NCBI RefSeq assembly: GCF_021272345.1
Contig: NZ_JAJSDQ010000004.1
Coordinates: 310,001 to 374,000 of the forward strand
Origin: Ornithinimicrobium sediminis
Lineage (GTDB): Bacteria; Actinomycetota; Actinomycetes; Actinomycetales; Dermatophilaceae
Direction: 5' to 3'
Length of the DNA: 64,000 bases
Made by a program: the position numbers and the translations under genes. Of this stretch, positions 1 through 8,568 are shown in pieces (the stretch's first letter is position 1; each line of letters starts with the position of its first letter). Below the pieces are notes generated by a model that ran no database searches, was not told where the DNA came from, and saw only the letters and a program-made list of their open reading frames with translations.

Positions 1-31
1 CACCCTCCGCCCGTCCGCGCACGTCCGTTGC

Positions 32-1309
32 TCATCCGCGCACCCCGGCCTGGGTGTCGTGCGCGTCGACCATGCTCTGCGAGACCTGCGAGGCGACATA
101 CGCCACGGCCAGCAGACAGGTCACCGTCGCCCCGACGAAGACCGCCGGCAGGCCCCACGTCTCGGCCACCTGGCCGCCCAGGACCGCGCCCAGCGGCATC
201 AGGCCGTAGCCGATGGTGCGTGCCGCACCACCGACCCGGCCCAGCAGCTCACCGGGGACGAGTCGCTGGCGCACGGTCTGGCCGATGACGTTGCCGATCG
301 TGTTGGTGACGCCCAGCACCAGGAAGGTCGCCGCGATGGGCACCGGGCGCGGCCAGAGCAGCGGCACCAGCAGGCCCACTGAGTTGACCCCCCAACAGGC
401 GAACATCAACGGCATCTCGGCCCAGCGCCGCACCAGCCGCTCGGCCAGCAGCGAGCCGACCACGGCACCCACGGCCAGGAGCATGACGAGCAGCGGGTAG
501 TGCTCCGCCGCCAGACCCACCTGGGACCCCGCGCCGACGACCCACAGCACGAAGACGGCGAAGTAGCCGGTGTTGGCCATGTTGAGCACCGAGCCGCTGA
601 CCAGCAGGGGACGCAGCACCGGGTGGCGCAGCAGGAAGCGCGCGCCCTCGGTGACCTCCGCCCACCCCGTCGCGGTCCCCGTGCGCTCGACGCGGTAGCT
701 GCCCCGCATCCCCAGCCCGACGACCAGCAGGAAGGTGACGGCGAGGGCGGCCGGCACGCCGGCGGCCCAGCCCGCACCGAGCACGAGGAGCCCGGCGGCG
801 ATCGGTGCGCCGACGAAGGTCGCGCACACCTGCTGCACGGCCAGGACCCGCCCGTTGGCCGCCGACAGCCGCGAGCGCGGGGCGATGCTGGGGACGATCG
901 AGGAGCCGGCGAGGTCGACCACGACGTCGGTGATGCCGTAGCCGAAGGCGACCGCGATGAGCAGCGGCATCGTCAGCCGGTCGCTCACGAGCAACGTCGT
1001 GAGCGTCACCAGCAGGGTGACGCGCACAGCCATGCCGGCGAGCTGGGTGCGCCTGCGGTCGGTCCGGTCGACCACGACACCGGCGAGGATGCCGAAGAGC
1101 AGCCACGGGAGGAAGAAGGCCACCGAGATCAGGGAGACCAGCAGCGGCGAGCGGGTCAGGGTGACCGCGATGAGCGGCACCGCCGCGGCCATGATGCCGT
1201 CGGCGATGTTGGCCAGGCCGACCCCGGTCAGGTGGACGTGGAAGGTGCGCCCCAGCGGCGCGACGGGCTGGCCGGCGGCGGTGTCGCGTGCTCTGGTGTC
1301 GGCGGTCAT
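32..1309 (-). CDS. MFS efflux transporter (MFS_3/DHA3-like)
   Basis: Integral membrane exporter of 425 residues with about 12 hydrophobic segments, for example LFGILAGVVVDRTDRRRTQL, which carries the conserved basic MFS loop between helices 2 and 3. The sequence resembles the MFS_3 (enterobactin/macrolide exporter-like) branch; the substrate cannot be read from sequence. The reading frame extends upstream, but the ATG at 1309 is preferred because the upstream part lies antisense to the regulator at 1376. It is transcribed divergently from that ArsR-like gene across 66 bases, the usual layout of an efflux pump with its own repressor. Confident of the family, not of the cargo. Confidence 0.85.
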   Translation of the reverse strand: MTADTRARDTAAGQPVAPLGRTFHVHLTGVGLANIADGIMAAAVPLIAVTLTRSPLLVSLISVAFFLPWLLFGILAGVVVDRTDRRRTQLAGMAVRVTLLVTLTTLLVSDRLTMPLLIAVAFGYGITDVVVDLAGSSIVPSIAPRSRLSAANGRVLAVQQVCATFVGAPIAAGLLVLGAGWAAGVPAALAVTFLLVVGLGMRGSYRVERTGTATGWAEVTEGARFLLRHPVLRPLLVSGSVLNMANTGYFAVFVLWVVGAGSQVGLAAEHYPLLVMLLAVGAVVGSLLAERLVRRWAEMPLMFACWGVNSVGLLVPLLWPRPVPIAATFLVLGVTNTIGNVIGQTVRQRLVPGELLGRVGGAARTIGYGLMPLGAVLGGQVAETWGLPAVFVGATVTCLLAVAYVASQVSQSMVDAHDTQAGVRG

Positions 1310-1330
1310 GGTCTCTCCCGTAGGCTTGTC

Positions 1331-1364
1331 CAAAGGAACATCTGCAAAGACTTCTCTGCAAAGG
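1331..1364. promoter_or_regulatory. Direct-repeat candidate operator between MFS pump and ArsR-like regulator
   Basis: The divergent intergenic stretch is AT-richer than its surroundings. It carries TCTGCAAAG twice (1341-1349 and 1355-1363, 14 bases apart) and CAAAGG twice (1331-1336 and 1359-1364). The position between regulator and pump suggests the binding site for the product of 1376-1957 controlling both directions. That role is inference; the repeats are directly visible. Confidence 0.45.
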
Positions 1365-1375
1365 TATCTCTGGAA

Positions 1376-1957
1376 ATGACGGATGACAAGCCCCAGGAGC
1401 GAGTGCTCGACGCGAGCGCGATGAAGGCCTTCGCCCATCCGCTGCGGATGGCGATGTACAACTACCTGACCGACCACGGGTCGGCCACGGCGACGATGCT
1501 GGCCCAGCACCTCGACGAGAGCACCGGCCAGACGAGCTACCACCTGCGCCAGCTCGAGCGGCACGGGTTCGTCGAGGAGGACACGGGGCGCGGGTCCGGC
1601 CGGGAGCGCTGGTGGAAGCCGGTCAGCTACACCCTGCACGGCACCGAGGTGCGCGACGACCCGTCCGCCGAGCTGCCGGTCCGGATGATGCTGCAGGCCA
1701 CCATCGACCACCGGGCGACCACGATGAGCCGCTGGCTGGAGCAGGCACTCGACGAGCCTCAGGAGTGGGTGGAGGCGACCGTCAACTCCTCGGCCACCGC
1801 TCCCATGACGCTGGCGGAGGCCACGTCCATGCGCGACGAGGTCTTCGCCGTGCTCGTCCGGCACCTCGAGGCCGCACGCGAGGCGCACCCCGACCCCGAC
1901 GACCCCACGACGCGCCGGATGCGGGTCTACTTCGACTCGTTCCCGCTCACCCGTTGA
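1376..1957 (+). CDS. ArsR-like winged-helix transcriptional regulator
   Basis: DNA-binding regulator of 193 residues. Residues about 10-85 form a winged helix-turn-helix of the ArsR/HTH_20 kind: AFAHPLRMAMYNYL, then the recognition segment around TGQTSYHLRQLERHGFV and a wing with GRERWWK. The C-terminal half is helical and may hold the effector or dimerisation region. No metal-binding cysteine motif is present, so this is probably not a metal sensor. The ATG at 1376 follows the repeat-containing divergent promoter. Likely represses the neighbouring MFS exporter and itself; the ligand is unknown. Confidence 0.85.
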   Translation: MTDDKPQERVLDASAMKAFAHPLRMAMYNYLTDHGSATATMLAQHLDESTGQTSYHLRQLERHGFVEEDTGRGSGRERWWKPVSYTLHGTEVRDDPSAELPVRMMLQATIDHRATTMSRWLEQALDEPQEWVEATVNSSATAPMTLAEATSMRDEVFAVLVRHLEAAREAHPDPDDPTTRRMRVYFDSFPLTR

Positions 1958-2329
1958 TCAGGGCAGGAGGGGCAGGTATGACGTGAGGTCGGACCGGCTG
2001 CCGCTGGCCCGGACCGCGCCACCGGCCCGCGCCTCCTCCCAGGTCAGCTCCCCGGTGGCCAGGCCGAGCCAGCCGGCGCCGTCGGTCTCGACCACGTTGG
2101 TCGGGGTGCCGCGGGTGTGCCGGGGCCCCTCGACGCACTGCACCGCCCCGTGCGGCGGGACGCGCACCTCGACGGACCGGCCGGGCGCCCGGGCCGCCAG
2201 CTCCTCCAGGGTGTAGCGCACGGCGGTCGCCAGGACCGCGCGTGGCACCTGGGAGCGGTCCGGCGCGGCACGCCATACGGCCAGCGCCTGCTCACCGTCG
2301 GCCACGGGCACCCTGCGACGCGGCGGCAC
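1958..2329 (-). CDS. Sterol carrier family protein
   Basis: Small soluble protein of 123 residues resembling the actinobacterial SCP-2-like family (bacterial SCP orthologue). Conserved-looking segments are [34 protein letters not shown] and the final [13 protein letters not shown] followed by a Ser-rich turn. Its biochemical role in these bacteria is unknown; the fold binds lipids in eukaryotic members. The stop abuts the stop of the convergent regulator (TGA 1957/TCA 1958), and it lies 3 bases downstream of the arginine deiminase gene, so it is probably the second gene of that transcript. Confidence 0.7.
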   Translation of the reverse strand: MPPRRRVPVADGEQALAVWRAAPDRSQVPRAVLATAVRYTLEELAARAPGRSVEVRVPPHGAVQCVEGPRHTRGTPTNVVETDGAGWLGLATGELTWEEARAGGAVRASGSRSDLTSYLPLLP

Positions 2330-2332
2330 GGC

Positions 2333-3568
2333 TCAGCCGAGCGGGTCGCGCTCGATCGGGCAGGACATGCACCGGGGCCCGCCGCGGCCCCGGCCCAGCT
2401 CGCCGCCGGAGATCTCGAGCACCTCGATGCCCTGCCCCCGCAGGTAGTCGTTCGTCACGGTGTTGCGCTGGTAGGCCACGACGACGCCGGGCTCCAGGGC
2501 GAGCACGTTGCACCCGTCGTCCCACTGCTCGCGCGCGGCGGCACGCGGGTCCTGCTCGGCCGCGAGCACCCTGAGCTTGTCGAGCCCGAGGGCGCCGGCG
2601 ATGACCTGCTCCATCTGAGCCGGCGCGTGCGGCTCGACGACGACCTCGACCTCGCCGTCCTGCTCGTCGCCGGCGGTGAGCGTCCACGACTTGAGGTCGG
2701 GCAGCTGGCTGTAGCGGGTGAAGCTCTCCTCGTCGAGCATGGTCATCACCGTGTCGAGGTGCATCGCCGAGCGCGACTTGGGCATGTCGACGGCGATGAT
2801 GCGCTCCACCTCGCCCCGGCCCAGCATGCGCCGGGCGAGCCGTTCGACCCCCTGTGCGGTCGTGCGCTCGCTGAGGCCGATCAGGACGCTGCCGTTGCCC
2901 AGGACGAGGATGTCGCCTCCCTCGGCCGTGGCCGGGCCCCCTTCCAGGCCCTCGGACCACCACCGGGCCTCGGAGCCGGCGAACATCGGGTGGTAGGTGT
3001 AGATCGCCTCGTAGTGCACGGTCTCGCGGCGCCGGGCCTTCTTGTGCATCGAGTTGACGGCCACCCCGTCGTACACCCAGGCCGAGGTGTCGCGGGTGAA
3101 CAGGTGGTTGGGCAGCGGCGCGAGCAGCGACTCGTGCTCGGCGAGCTGGGCGATGCTGATGGAGCGGGTGCCCGAGATCCGGTCGAGGATCTCGCCCTTG
3201 GTGATGCCGGCGATGAGGTAGGTCGCCAGCTCCGTGTCGCTCATGTCGTCGAACATCTGCCACAGCTGCTCCGCCGCGAGCGGACCGACATGGCGCTCGT
3301 CGAGGGACACCTCCAGCACCCGCCGGCGGGCCTCCGGCACGGCCAGGGTCTCGGTGAGCAGCTGCTCGAAGTGGTGCACGGTCACGCCGCGCTCCTGCAT
3401 CACCCGGGTGAAGCCGTCGTGCTCCTCCTGGGCGCGCTCGACCCACAGGATCTCGTCGAAGAGGTAGCGCTCCTTGTTGTCGGGCGTCAGGCGGGCCATC
3501 TCCAGACCGGGCCGGTGCACGATCACCTGGCGCAGCCGGCCCACCTCTGAGCCCACGTGCAGTGTCAT
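2333..3568 (-). CDS. arcA: Arginine deiminase
   Basis: Hydrolyses L-arginine to citrulline and ammonia in the cytoplasm (first step of the ADI pathway). The 411-residue length is normal. Visible active-site motifs are [10 protein letters not shown], the HLDTVMTML segment carrying the catalytic His/Asp, and the C-terminal [11 protein letters not shown] loop with the nucleophilic cysteine. The start [20 protein letters not shown] matches the usual N terminus; a longer in-frame extension is rejected because it overlaps the divergent dehydrogenase. No arcB, arcC or arcD lies in the window, so the citrulline fate is not local. Lack of partners leaves acid defence or nitrogen supply as equally possible roles. 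Confidence 0.95.
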   Translation of the reverse strand: MTLHVGSEVGRLRQVIVHRPGLEMARLTPDNKERYLFDEILWVERAQEEHDGFTRVMQERGVTVHHFEQLLTETLAVPEARRRVLEVSLDERHVGPLAAEQLWQMFDDMSDTELATYLIAGITKGEILDRISGTRSISIAQLAEHESLLAPLPNHLFTRDTSAWVYDGVAVNSMHKKARRRETVHYEAIYTYHPMFAGSEARWWSEGLEGGPATAEGGDILVLGNGSVLIGLSERTTAQGVERLARRMLGRGEVERIIAVDMPKSRSAMHLDTVMTMLDEESFTRYSQLPDLKSWTLTAGDEQDGEVEVVVEPHAPAQMEQVIAGALGLDKLRVLAAEQDPRAAAREQWDDGCNVLALEPGVVVAYQRNTVTNDYLRGQGIEVLEISGGELGRGRGGPRCMSCPIERDPLG

Positions 3569-3636
3569 TGGCCTTGTCCCTTCGTCTGCCGAGCGAGGAC
3601 CCCATCCTGTCACTGCCCGGTGGCAGGATGGCAGCC

Positions 3637-4683
3637 ATGAAGGCGACCCTCCTGCACGCGCCCGGCGACATCCGCATCGAGCAGGTGCCCGACCCCGGGA
3701 TCGTGCTGCCGACCGACGCGCTGGTGCGCGTGACCGCCAGCTGTGTCTGCGGCTCGGACCTGTGGCCCTACCGGGGCGTGAGCCCGGTGGGCAGGCCACG
3801 CCGGATCGGCCACGAGTTCGTCGGCGTCGTCGTGGAGGTCGGCTCCGAGGTCCGCACCCTGCGGGCCGGTGACTTCGTCGTCGCGCCGTTCACCTACTCC
3901 GACAACACCTGCCCGCACTGCCGGGCCGGCGTGCACACCGCCTGTGCCCACGGCGGCGGGTGGGGCAGCCCCGACGAGCACGGCCACCTGGTCGACGGCG
4001 GCCAGGGCGAGTGGGTGCGGGTGCCGCAGGCGGACGGCACGCTCGTCGCGGCGCCGGAGGCGCCGGACGAGGCACTGCTTCCGGCGATGCTGGCGCTCAG
4101 CGACGTCATGGGCACGGGCTGGCACGCCGCGGTGTCGGCCCGGGTGAAGCCGGGCGACACCGTGGTGGTGGTGGGCGACGGAGCTGTCGGGCTGTGCGGC
4201 GTGCTCGCCGCCACCCGGATGGGCGCAGAGCGGGTGGTCGCGATGTCGCGCCACGCGCCGCGGCAGGCGGTGGCCCGCGCGTTCGGCGCCGCCGAGGTCG
4301 TCGCCGAGCGCGGCGAGGAGGGAGTGGCCGCGGTCAAGGAGCTCACCGGCGGCGTCGGCGCCGACGCGGTGCTGGAGTGCGTCGGCACCGGGGAGTCCAT
4401 GCAGCAGGCCTTCGACAGCCTCCGGCCCGGGGGCACCGTCGGCTACGTCGGGGTGCCGCACGGGGTGGAGGTGCCGATCCGCCAGATGTTCGGCAGCAAC
4501 CTCAACCTCGCCGGCGGGGTCGCGCCGGTGCGGCACTACCTGGAGCAGCTGCGCGACGACGTGCTGGCCGGAGCGATCGACCCCGGCGCGGTCTTCGACC
4601 TGACCCTGCCGCTGGACGACGTGGCCGAGGCCTACGCCGCGATGGACGAGCGCCGCGCGATCAAGGTGATGCTCCGACCCTGA
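3637..4683 (+). CDS. Zinc-dependent alcohol dehydrogenase family protein
   Basis: NAD(P)-dependent medium-chain dehydrogenase, 348 residues. The catalytic zinc region includes [12 protein letters not shown] and [14 protein letters not shown]. The structural lobe has [13 protein letters not shown] with only three cysteines, typical of the subfamily with the following HGG. The Rossmann motif is [14 protein letters not shown]. The substrate is unknown. ATG 3637 ([13 protein letters not shown]) is preferred; an in-frame ATG nine bases upstream (3628) is possible. It is divergent from arcA with only 68 bases between starts, so the two may share control. Confidence 0.9.
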   Translation: MKATLLHAPGDIRIEQVPDPGIVLPTDALVRVTASCVCGSDLWPYRGVSPVGRPRRIGHEFVGVVVEVGSEVRTLRAGDFVVAPFTYSDNTCPHCRAGVHTACAHGGGWGSPDEHGHLVDGGQGEWVRVPQADGTLVAAPEAPDEALLPAMLALSDVMGTGWHAAVSARVKPGDTVVVVGDGAVGLCGVLAATRMGAERVVAMSRHAPRQAVARAFGAAEVVAERGEEGVAAVKELTGGVGADAVLECVGTGESMQQAFDSLRPGGTVGYVGVPHGVEVPIRQMFGSNLNLAGGVAPVRHYLEQLRDDVLAGAIDPGAVFDLTLPLDDVAEAYAAMDERRAIKVMLRP

Positions 4684-4722
4684 GCCCGGCGCGGGCCCGG
4701 TGGGCACGCAGGGCAGGAAGGA

Positions 4723-4806
4723 CCCCCCGCGTACCTGGAAGAGCTCACCTGCCCTTGCTGCATTCCTGCCCTGGGGGAGTTCAGTGAGGTACCACCACGC
4801 GGGGGG
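4723..4806 (-). ncRNA. ffs: Signal recognition particle RNA (small bacterial type)
   Basis: On the minus strand the ends pair as CCCCCCGCG...CGCGGGGGG. The apical part contains GGCAGGAATGCAGCAAGGG, matching the conserved asymmetric loop/GGAA tetraloop region of SRP RNA that binds the Ffh M domain. Flanking paired segments give one long hairpin of about 84 bases; the mature ends could extend a few bases each way. It guides co-translational membrane targeting with Ffh. It sits in the gap between the alcohol dehydrogenase and tRNA-Ser(GGA). Confidence 0.88.
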
Positions 4807-4924
4807 CCGGTGAGCAGTCTACGCACCGGCCGCGTGAGGGTGAAACCGGCCCGGGAGGCGGCACACGGGCCCTCGGCGGTGCTCGATTTCGGCGGCGACG
4901 CGGCTCTCGGGTAGCCTCTCCGGC

Positions 4925-5011
4925 GGAGGATTCGCATAGTGGCCTAGTGCGCACGATTGGAAATCGTGTTGGGGATGAAACCCCTCGCGGGTTCAAATCC
5001 CGCATCCTCCG
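4925..5011 (+). tRNA. tRNA-Ser (anticodon GGA)
   Basis: Class II tRNA of 87 bases with acceptor stem GGAGGAT/ATCCTCC, anticodon stem CACGA/TCGTG around TTGGAAA (anticodon GGA at 4959-4961), a long variable arm and the GGTTCAAATCC T-arm. CCA is encoded at 5012-5014. A strong hairpin follows at 5016. Confidence 0.97.
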
Positions 5012-5015
5012 CCAC

Positions 5016-5057
5016 ACCACGACGAGGCCCCCGAGCAGTGCTCGGGGGCTTCGTGGT
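5016..5057. terminator. Bidirectional hairpin terminator
   Basis: Long near-perfect inverted repeat ACCACGACGAGGCCCCCGAG / CTCGGGGGCTTCGTGGT between tRNA-Ser(GGA) and the convergent ATPase gene. It lacks a clear T-run, as is common in these genomes. It could serve both strands. Confidence 0.8.
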
Positions 5058-5080
5058 GTCGTCGGCTGCTCCGCCCCGGG

Positions 5081-6685
5081 TCAGCGGCGGCGGCCGGTGC
5101 CGAACAGGCTGCGTGTGATCTCGCGGCCGATGACGGTGCCCGCAGAACGCAGCATCGACCTCACCGCGGGAGACTCCAGCGCCTTCTCGACCATCGACGG
5201 CTCCTGCGGCTCGGGCCGGCGCCGGGGTGCCGCGGGCTCCTCCCCGGCCCAGCGCCCCTGCTCGGCCGCCTGCTCGAGCTCGGCGTCCACCCCGCCGGAA
5301 GCGGGGGCGTCGGCCGCCTCCGCGCCGCGGGCCAGCCGGGCGGCGAGCTTCTCGTAGGCCGACTCGCGGTCGAGCGCCGCGGCATACTTCGGGTGCAGCG
5401 GCGAGGCGGCCACGGCACTCGCCAGCACGGCCTCGTCGGAGGGACCCATGGTGGACTGAGGTGCCCGCAGCCTGGTCCAGGCCACCGGGGTGGGGGCGCC
5501 GCGCTCCGACAGCACGGTGACGACCGCCTCGCCGGTGCCGAGCTGGGTCAGCACCTCGCCGAGCTCGTAGTCGCTCGTCGGGAACGTGGAGACGGTGGCC
5601 TTGAGTGCCGTGGCGTCCTTGGGCGTGAAGGCCCGCAGCGCGTGCTGCACCCGGTTGCCGAGCTGCCCGAGCACACCCTCGGGCACGTCGCTGGGGGTCT
5701 GCGTCACGAAGAAGACACCGACGCCCTTGGAGCGGATGAGGCGCACGGCCTGCTCCACGGAGTCGAGGAAGGCCTTGGACGCGTCGTCGAAGAGCAGGTG
5801 CGCCTCGTCGAAGAAGAAGACCAGCTCGGGCTTGTCGGGGTCGCCGACCTCGGGCAGGTCCTGGAAGAGCTCGGCGAGCAGCCACATCAGGAAGGTGGAG
5901 AAGAGGACGGGTCTGTCGCGCACCCCCGGCAGCTCCAGGCAGGTGATGACCCCGAGGCCGGCCTCGTCGACCCGGAGCAGGTCGGCGGTGTCGAACTCCG
6001 GCTCACCGAAGAACTCGTCGGCACCCTGGGCGATGAGCGTGACCAGCTGACGCAGGATCACGCGGGCGGTGGAGGTGGCCAGGCCGCCGAGGGCCTTGAG
6101 CTCGGCCCTGCCCTCGTCGGAGATCAGGTGCTGCACGACCGCCTGCAGGTCCTTGAGGTCGAGCAGCGGCAGGCCCTGCTGGTCGGCGTAGTAGAAGACC
6201 AGGCCCAGGCTCGACTCCTGGGTGTCGTTCAGGTCGAGCACCTTGCTGAGCAGAAGCGGCCCGAACGAGCTGACCGTGGCCCGCACCGGCACCCCGGTGC
6301 CGGTCGCACCGAGGGTGAGGAGCTCCACGGGGTAGGAGGTGGCGCCCCACTCCTGGCCCAGGGCCTGCATCCGCTCGTCGACCTTGGGGTGCCCCGGGGA
6401 GGCTGTGGCCAGCCCGGTGAGGTCGCCCTTCACGTCGGCCAGGAAGACCGGCACACCCGCGGCGGAGAGCTGCTCGGCGATGAGCTGGAGGGTGACGGTC
6501 TTGCCCGTGCCCGTGGCGCCGGCCACCAGGCCGTGCTTGTTCATCGAGCCCAGCGGCAGCCGCACCACGGCCTCGGGCACCGGGGCGCCCGGGTCGACGG
6601 CCGCGCCCAGCACGATGCTCGGCTCCGCGAACGAGTAGCCGGTGGTGATGGACTCGATCTGAGACATCCGGGCGTCGTCGCTCAC
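5081..6685 (-). CDS. HerA-like ATPase (DUF853 helicase HerA-like C-terminal family)
   Basis: AAA+/FtsK-HerA-superfamily ATPase, 534 residues from the GTG. Walker A is GATGTGKTVT (about residues 55-64) after the LPLGSMNKHGLVAG lead-in. The Walker B/glutamate is LVFFFDEAHLLF, and FVTQTPSDVPEGVLGQLGNR is the sensor/arginine-finger region. The tail (about 420-534) is low-complexity Ala/Pro/Glu followed by a basic C terminus. Related HerA proteins pump or process DNA ends with NurA nuclease, but no nuclease partner is visible here and the DUF853 branch is uncharacterised. GTG 6685 has TACAGT just upstream; ATG 6667 is an alternative start. Confidence 0.85.
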   Translation of the reverse strand: MSDDARMSQIESITTGYSFAEPSIVLGAAVDPGAPVPEAVVRLPLGSMNKHGLVAGATGTGKTVTLQLIAEQLSAAGVPVFLADVKGDLTGLATASPGHPKVDERMQALGQEWGATSYPVELLTLGATGTGVPVRATVSSFGPLLLSKVLDLNDTQESSLGLVFYYADQQGLPLLDLKDLQAVVQHLISDEGRAELKALGGLATSTARVILRQLVTLIAQGADEFFGEPEFDTADLLRVDEAGLGVITCLELPGVRDRPVLFSTFLMWLLAELFQDLPEVGDPDKPELVFFFDEAHLLFDDASKAFLDSVEQAVRLIRSKGVGVFFVTQTPSDVPEGVLGQLGNRVQHALRAFTPKDATALKATVSTFPTSDYELGEVLTQLGTGEAVVTVLSERGAPTPVAWTRLRAPQSTMGPSDEAVLASAVAASPLHPKYAAALDRESAYEKLAARLARGAEAADAPASGGVDAELEQAAEQGRWAGEEPAAPRRRPEPQEPSMVEKALESPAVRSMLRSAGTVIGREITRSLFGTGRRR

Positions 6686-6752
6686 ACGTCCGACTGTAGC
6701 CGCGGGTCCCCGGGCGAGGGCGTGCCCGGACCAGACGACATACACTGCCGCG

Positions 6753-7049
6753 GTGATCTTCAAGGCCGTGGGTGAGGGCCGCCCCTACCCGGACCACGGG
6801 CTGGAGGACCCCAAGGACTGGGCCCACCTGCCGCCCAGGATGATCCGTCTGGAGGAGCTCATCACCGTCCGCTCCGCCCTCGACCTTCGCGCCCTGCTGT
6901 CGGCCGACTCCACCTTCTACGGCGACATCTTCTGCCACGTCGTGCAGTGGCAGGGCGACCTCTACCTGGAGGACGGTCTGCACCGGGCGCTGCGTGCTGC
7001 GCTGCAGGGCCGCCCGGCAGTGCACGGGCGTGTCCTGACGCTGGACTGA
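6753..7049 (+). CDS. Conserved small protein (orphan VapB-like annotation family)
   Basis: Cytoplasmic protein of 98 residues beginning with GTG 6753 (MIFKAVGEGRPYPDHGL). It is rich in aromatic residues (DWAHLPPRMIRLEEL, STFYGDIFCHVVQWQGDLYL). The actinobacterial family is often labelled a VapB-type antitoxin, but no PIN-domain toxin is adjacent and no ribbon-helix-helix or AbrB motif is obvious, so the label should not be trusted. TACACT at 6741-6746 lies 6 bases before the GTG, suggesting a leaderless transcript. It runs 27 bases ahead of the LytR_C gene, probably in one unit. Confidence 0.65.
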   Translation: MIFKAVGEGRPYPDHGLEDPKDWAHLPPRMIRLEELITVRSALDLRALLSADSTFYGDIFCHVVQWQGDLYLEDGLHRALRAALQGRPAVHGRVLTLD

Positions 7050-7076
7050 GGACCCGTCCGGTTACGGTGTTCCATC

Positions 7077-7607
7077 ATGGGATACGTGCGCACGGGCGGG
7101 ATGTCCACCGCCGCGAGGAGGCGACGCCGCCGCACGGCTCTCGTGCTCACGGCGATGGTCCTGGTGCTGGCCGGGGTCTTCGCCTACGCCGGCGCGTACT
7201 ACCAGGGCTGGCTGCCGGGCTCCGAGGAGGCCGCGCAGACGACGAGCTCGCCGACCGAGACCGACGCGGGCCTGCAGCCCGAGGACGTGGTCGTCAACGT
7301 CTACAACGCCAGCGGGGTCCCGGGGCTGGCAGGCCGCACGGCCGAGGCCGTGACCGCCCGCGGCTTCGAGGTCGGCTCCGTCGACAACGACCCGGAGAAC
7401 GAGACGATCGAGCACTCCGCCGACATCCGCCACGGTGAGTCCGGCGAGGAGGCGGCGCTGCTGCTGCAGCAGGAGGTGCCCGGTGCCGAGCTGGTGGCCG
7501 ACGAGCGCGAGGGCCCAGAGATCGACCTCGTGCTCGGCGACGCCTTCGAGGAGCTGCCGGAGCTCCCGTCCGACGACAGCGAGGCGACCGCAGAGCCCGA
7601 GGACTGA
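7077..7607 (+). CDS. LytR C-terminal domain membrane protein
   Basis: Single-pass membrane-anchored protein, 176 residues. A basic cytoplasmic tip (RRRRRR, about residues 13-18) precedes one TM helix (ALVLTAMVLVLAGVFAYAGA, about 21-40). An acidic/Ser-Thr linker follows, then a LytR_C domain starting at VVNVYNASGVPGLAGRTAEA (about 72-145) and an acidic tail. The LytR_C domain is found attached to or encoded near LCP cell-wall ligases; its exact function is unsettled. A TACGGT box 8-14 bases before ATG 7077 suggests leaderless expression. It is followed 5 bases later by the BtuF-like gene. Confidence 0.8.
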   Translation: MGYVRTGGMSTAARRRRRRTALVLTAMVLVLAGVFAYAGAYYQGWLPGSEEAAQTTSSPTETDAGLQPEDVVVNVYNASGVPGLAGRTAEAVTARGFEVGSVDNDPENETIEHSADIRHGESGEEAALLLQQEVPGAELVADEREGPEIDLVLGDAFEELPELPSDDSEATAEPED

Positions 7608-7612
7608 GCGAC

Positions 7613-8524
7613 GTGCGCATCGTCTCGCTGCTGCCCTCGGCCACCGAGATCCTGTATGCCGTCGGCGCCGGACCCGACGTGGTGGGGGTCACCTTCGAGT
7701 GCGACGAGCCGGCCCGGGCCCGCACCGACGCCAGGGTCGTCTCCACCAGCTCGCTGCCGACGGCGCACGGACAGGACGTCCCCACACCCGCCGAGATCGA
7801 CGCCGCCGTGCGGGCCCGTCTCGAGGCCGGCGAGGACCTCTACCACCTCGACCGTGGCGCGCTGGCCGACCTGGACGCGGACCTGGTCGTCACGCAGGAC
7901 CTCTGCGCCGTGTGCGCCGTCGACGTCTCGGAGGTGCGCGACGCCCTGGAGCACCTCGGCTGCTCCGCCCAGGTGCTGACCACCGACCCGCACACGATCG
8001 GCCAGGTCCTCGAGAGCATCGTCGACATCGGCCGGGCCTGCGGCCGGGAGCCGGCGGCGCTCGACCTGGTGGCGGGCCTGCGCCGCCGCCTGGAGGCACT
8101 GCCCGGCGCCCCGGGGCCGGGGGCGCGCCGGGTCGCGGTCCTGGAGTGGACCGACCCGCCCTTCGCCCCCGGGCACTGGGTGCCGGAGATGGTCGAGGTG
8201 GCAGGTGGGCTCAACGTGCTGGGCTCGGCCGGTGCCAGGTCGGTCGCCACGACCTGGGACGCCGTCGCAGCCAGTGCCCCCGACGTCGTGGTGGTCGCGC
8301 CCTGCGGGTTCGACCTCGCGACCTCGGCGCGCCTCACCCGTGAGCTGCTGGACGGGCCGTTGGCCGCGATGCCCGGTGTGCAGCAGGTGTGGGCGGTCGA
8401 CGCCAACGCCTCCTACGCCCGCCCGGGGCCGCGCATCGTCGACGGCATCGAGGCCCTGGCCGCGATCGTCGACCCCGGTCGCTGGGGGCCGCCCGACGCG
8501 GGCCTGGCCGAGCACTGCCGGTGA
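7613..8524 (+). CDS. BtuF-like helical-backbone metal receptor / cobalamin-binding family protein
   Basis: 303-residue protein of the class III periplasmic-binding (BtuF/FepB) fold, starting with GTG (MRIVSLLPSATEILYAVGAG). The early VGVTFECD segment and the Cys-pair motif TQDLCAVCAVDVSEVR (about 94-109) mark the subfamily often called cobalamin-binding protein. A long backbone helix region links two alpha/beta lobes; the second has VAVLEWTDPPFAPGHWVPEM. No signal peptide or lipobox is present, so it is probably cytoplasmic and not a normal import receptor. No BtuCD-type permease or ATPase lies nearby. The stop of the preceding gene is 5 bases away. Confidence 0.75.
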   Translation: MRIVSLLPSATEILYAVGAGPDVVGVTFECDEPARARTDARVVSTSSLPTAHGQDVPTPAEIDAAVRARLEAGEDLYHLDRGALADLDADLVVTQDLCAVCAVDVSEVRDALEHLGCSAQVLTTDPHTIGQVLESIVDIGRACGREPAALDLVAGLRRRLEALPGAPGPGARRVAVLEWTDPPFAPGHWVPEMVEVAGGLNVLGSAGARSVATTWDAVAASAPDVVVVAPCGFDLATSARLTRELLDGPLAAMPGVQQVWAVDANASYARPGPRIVDGIEALAAIVDPGRWGPPDAGLAEHCR

Positions 8525-8568
8525 CATTGCCTACACTCGAAGGCAGTAGGCCAGCCCGAGGAGCACCC

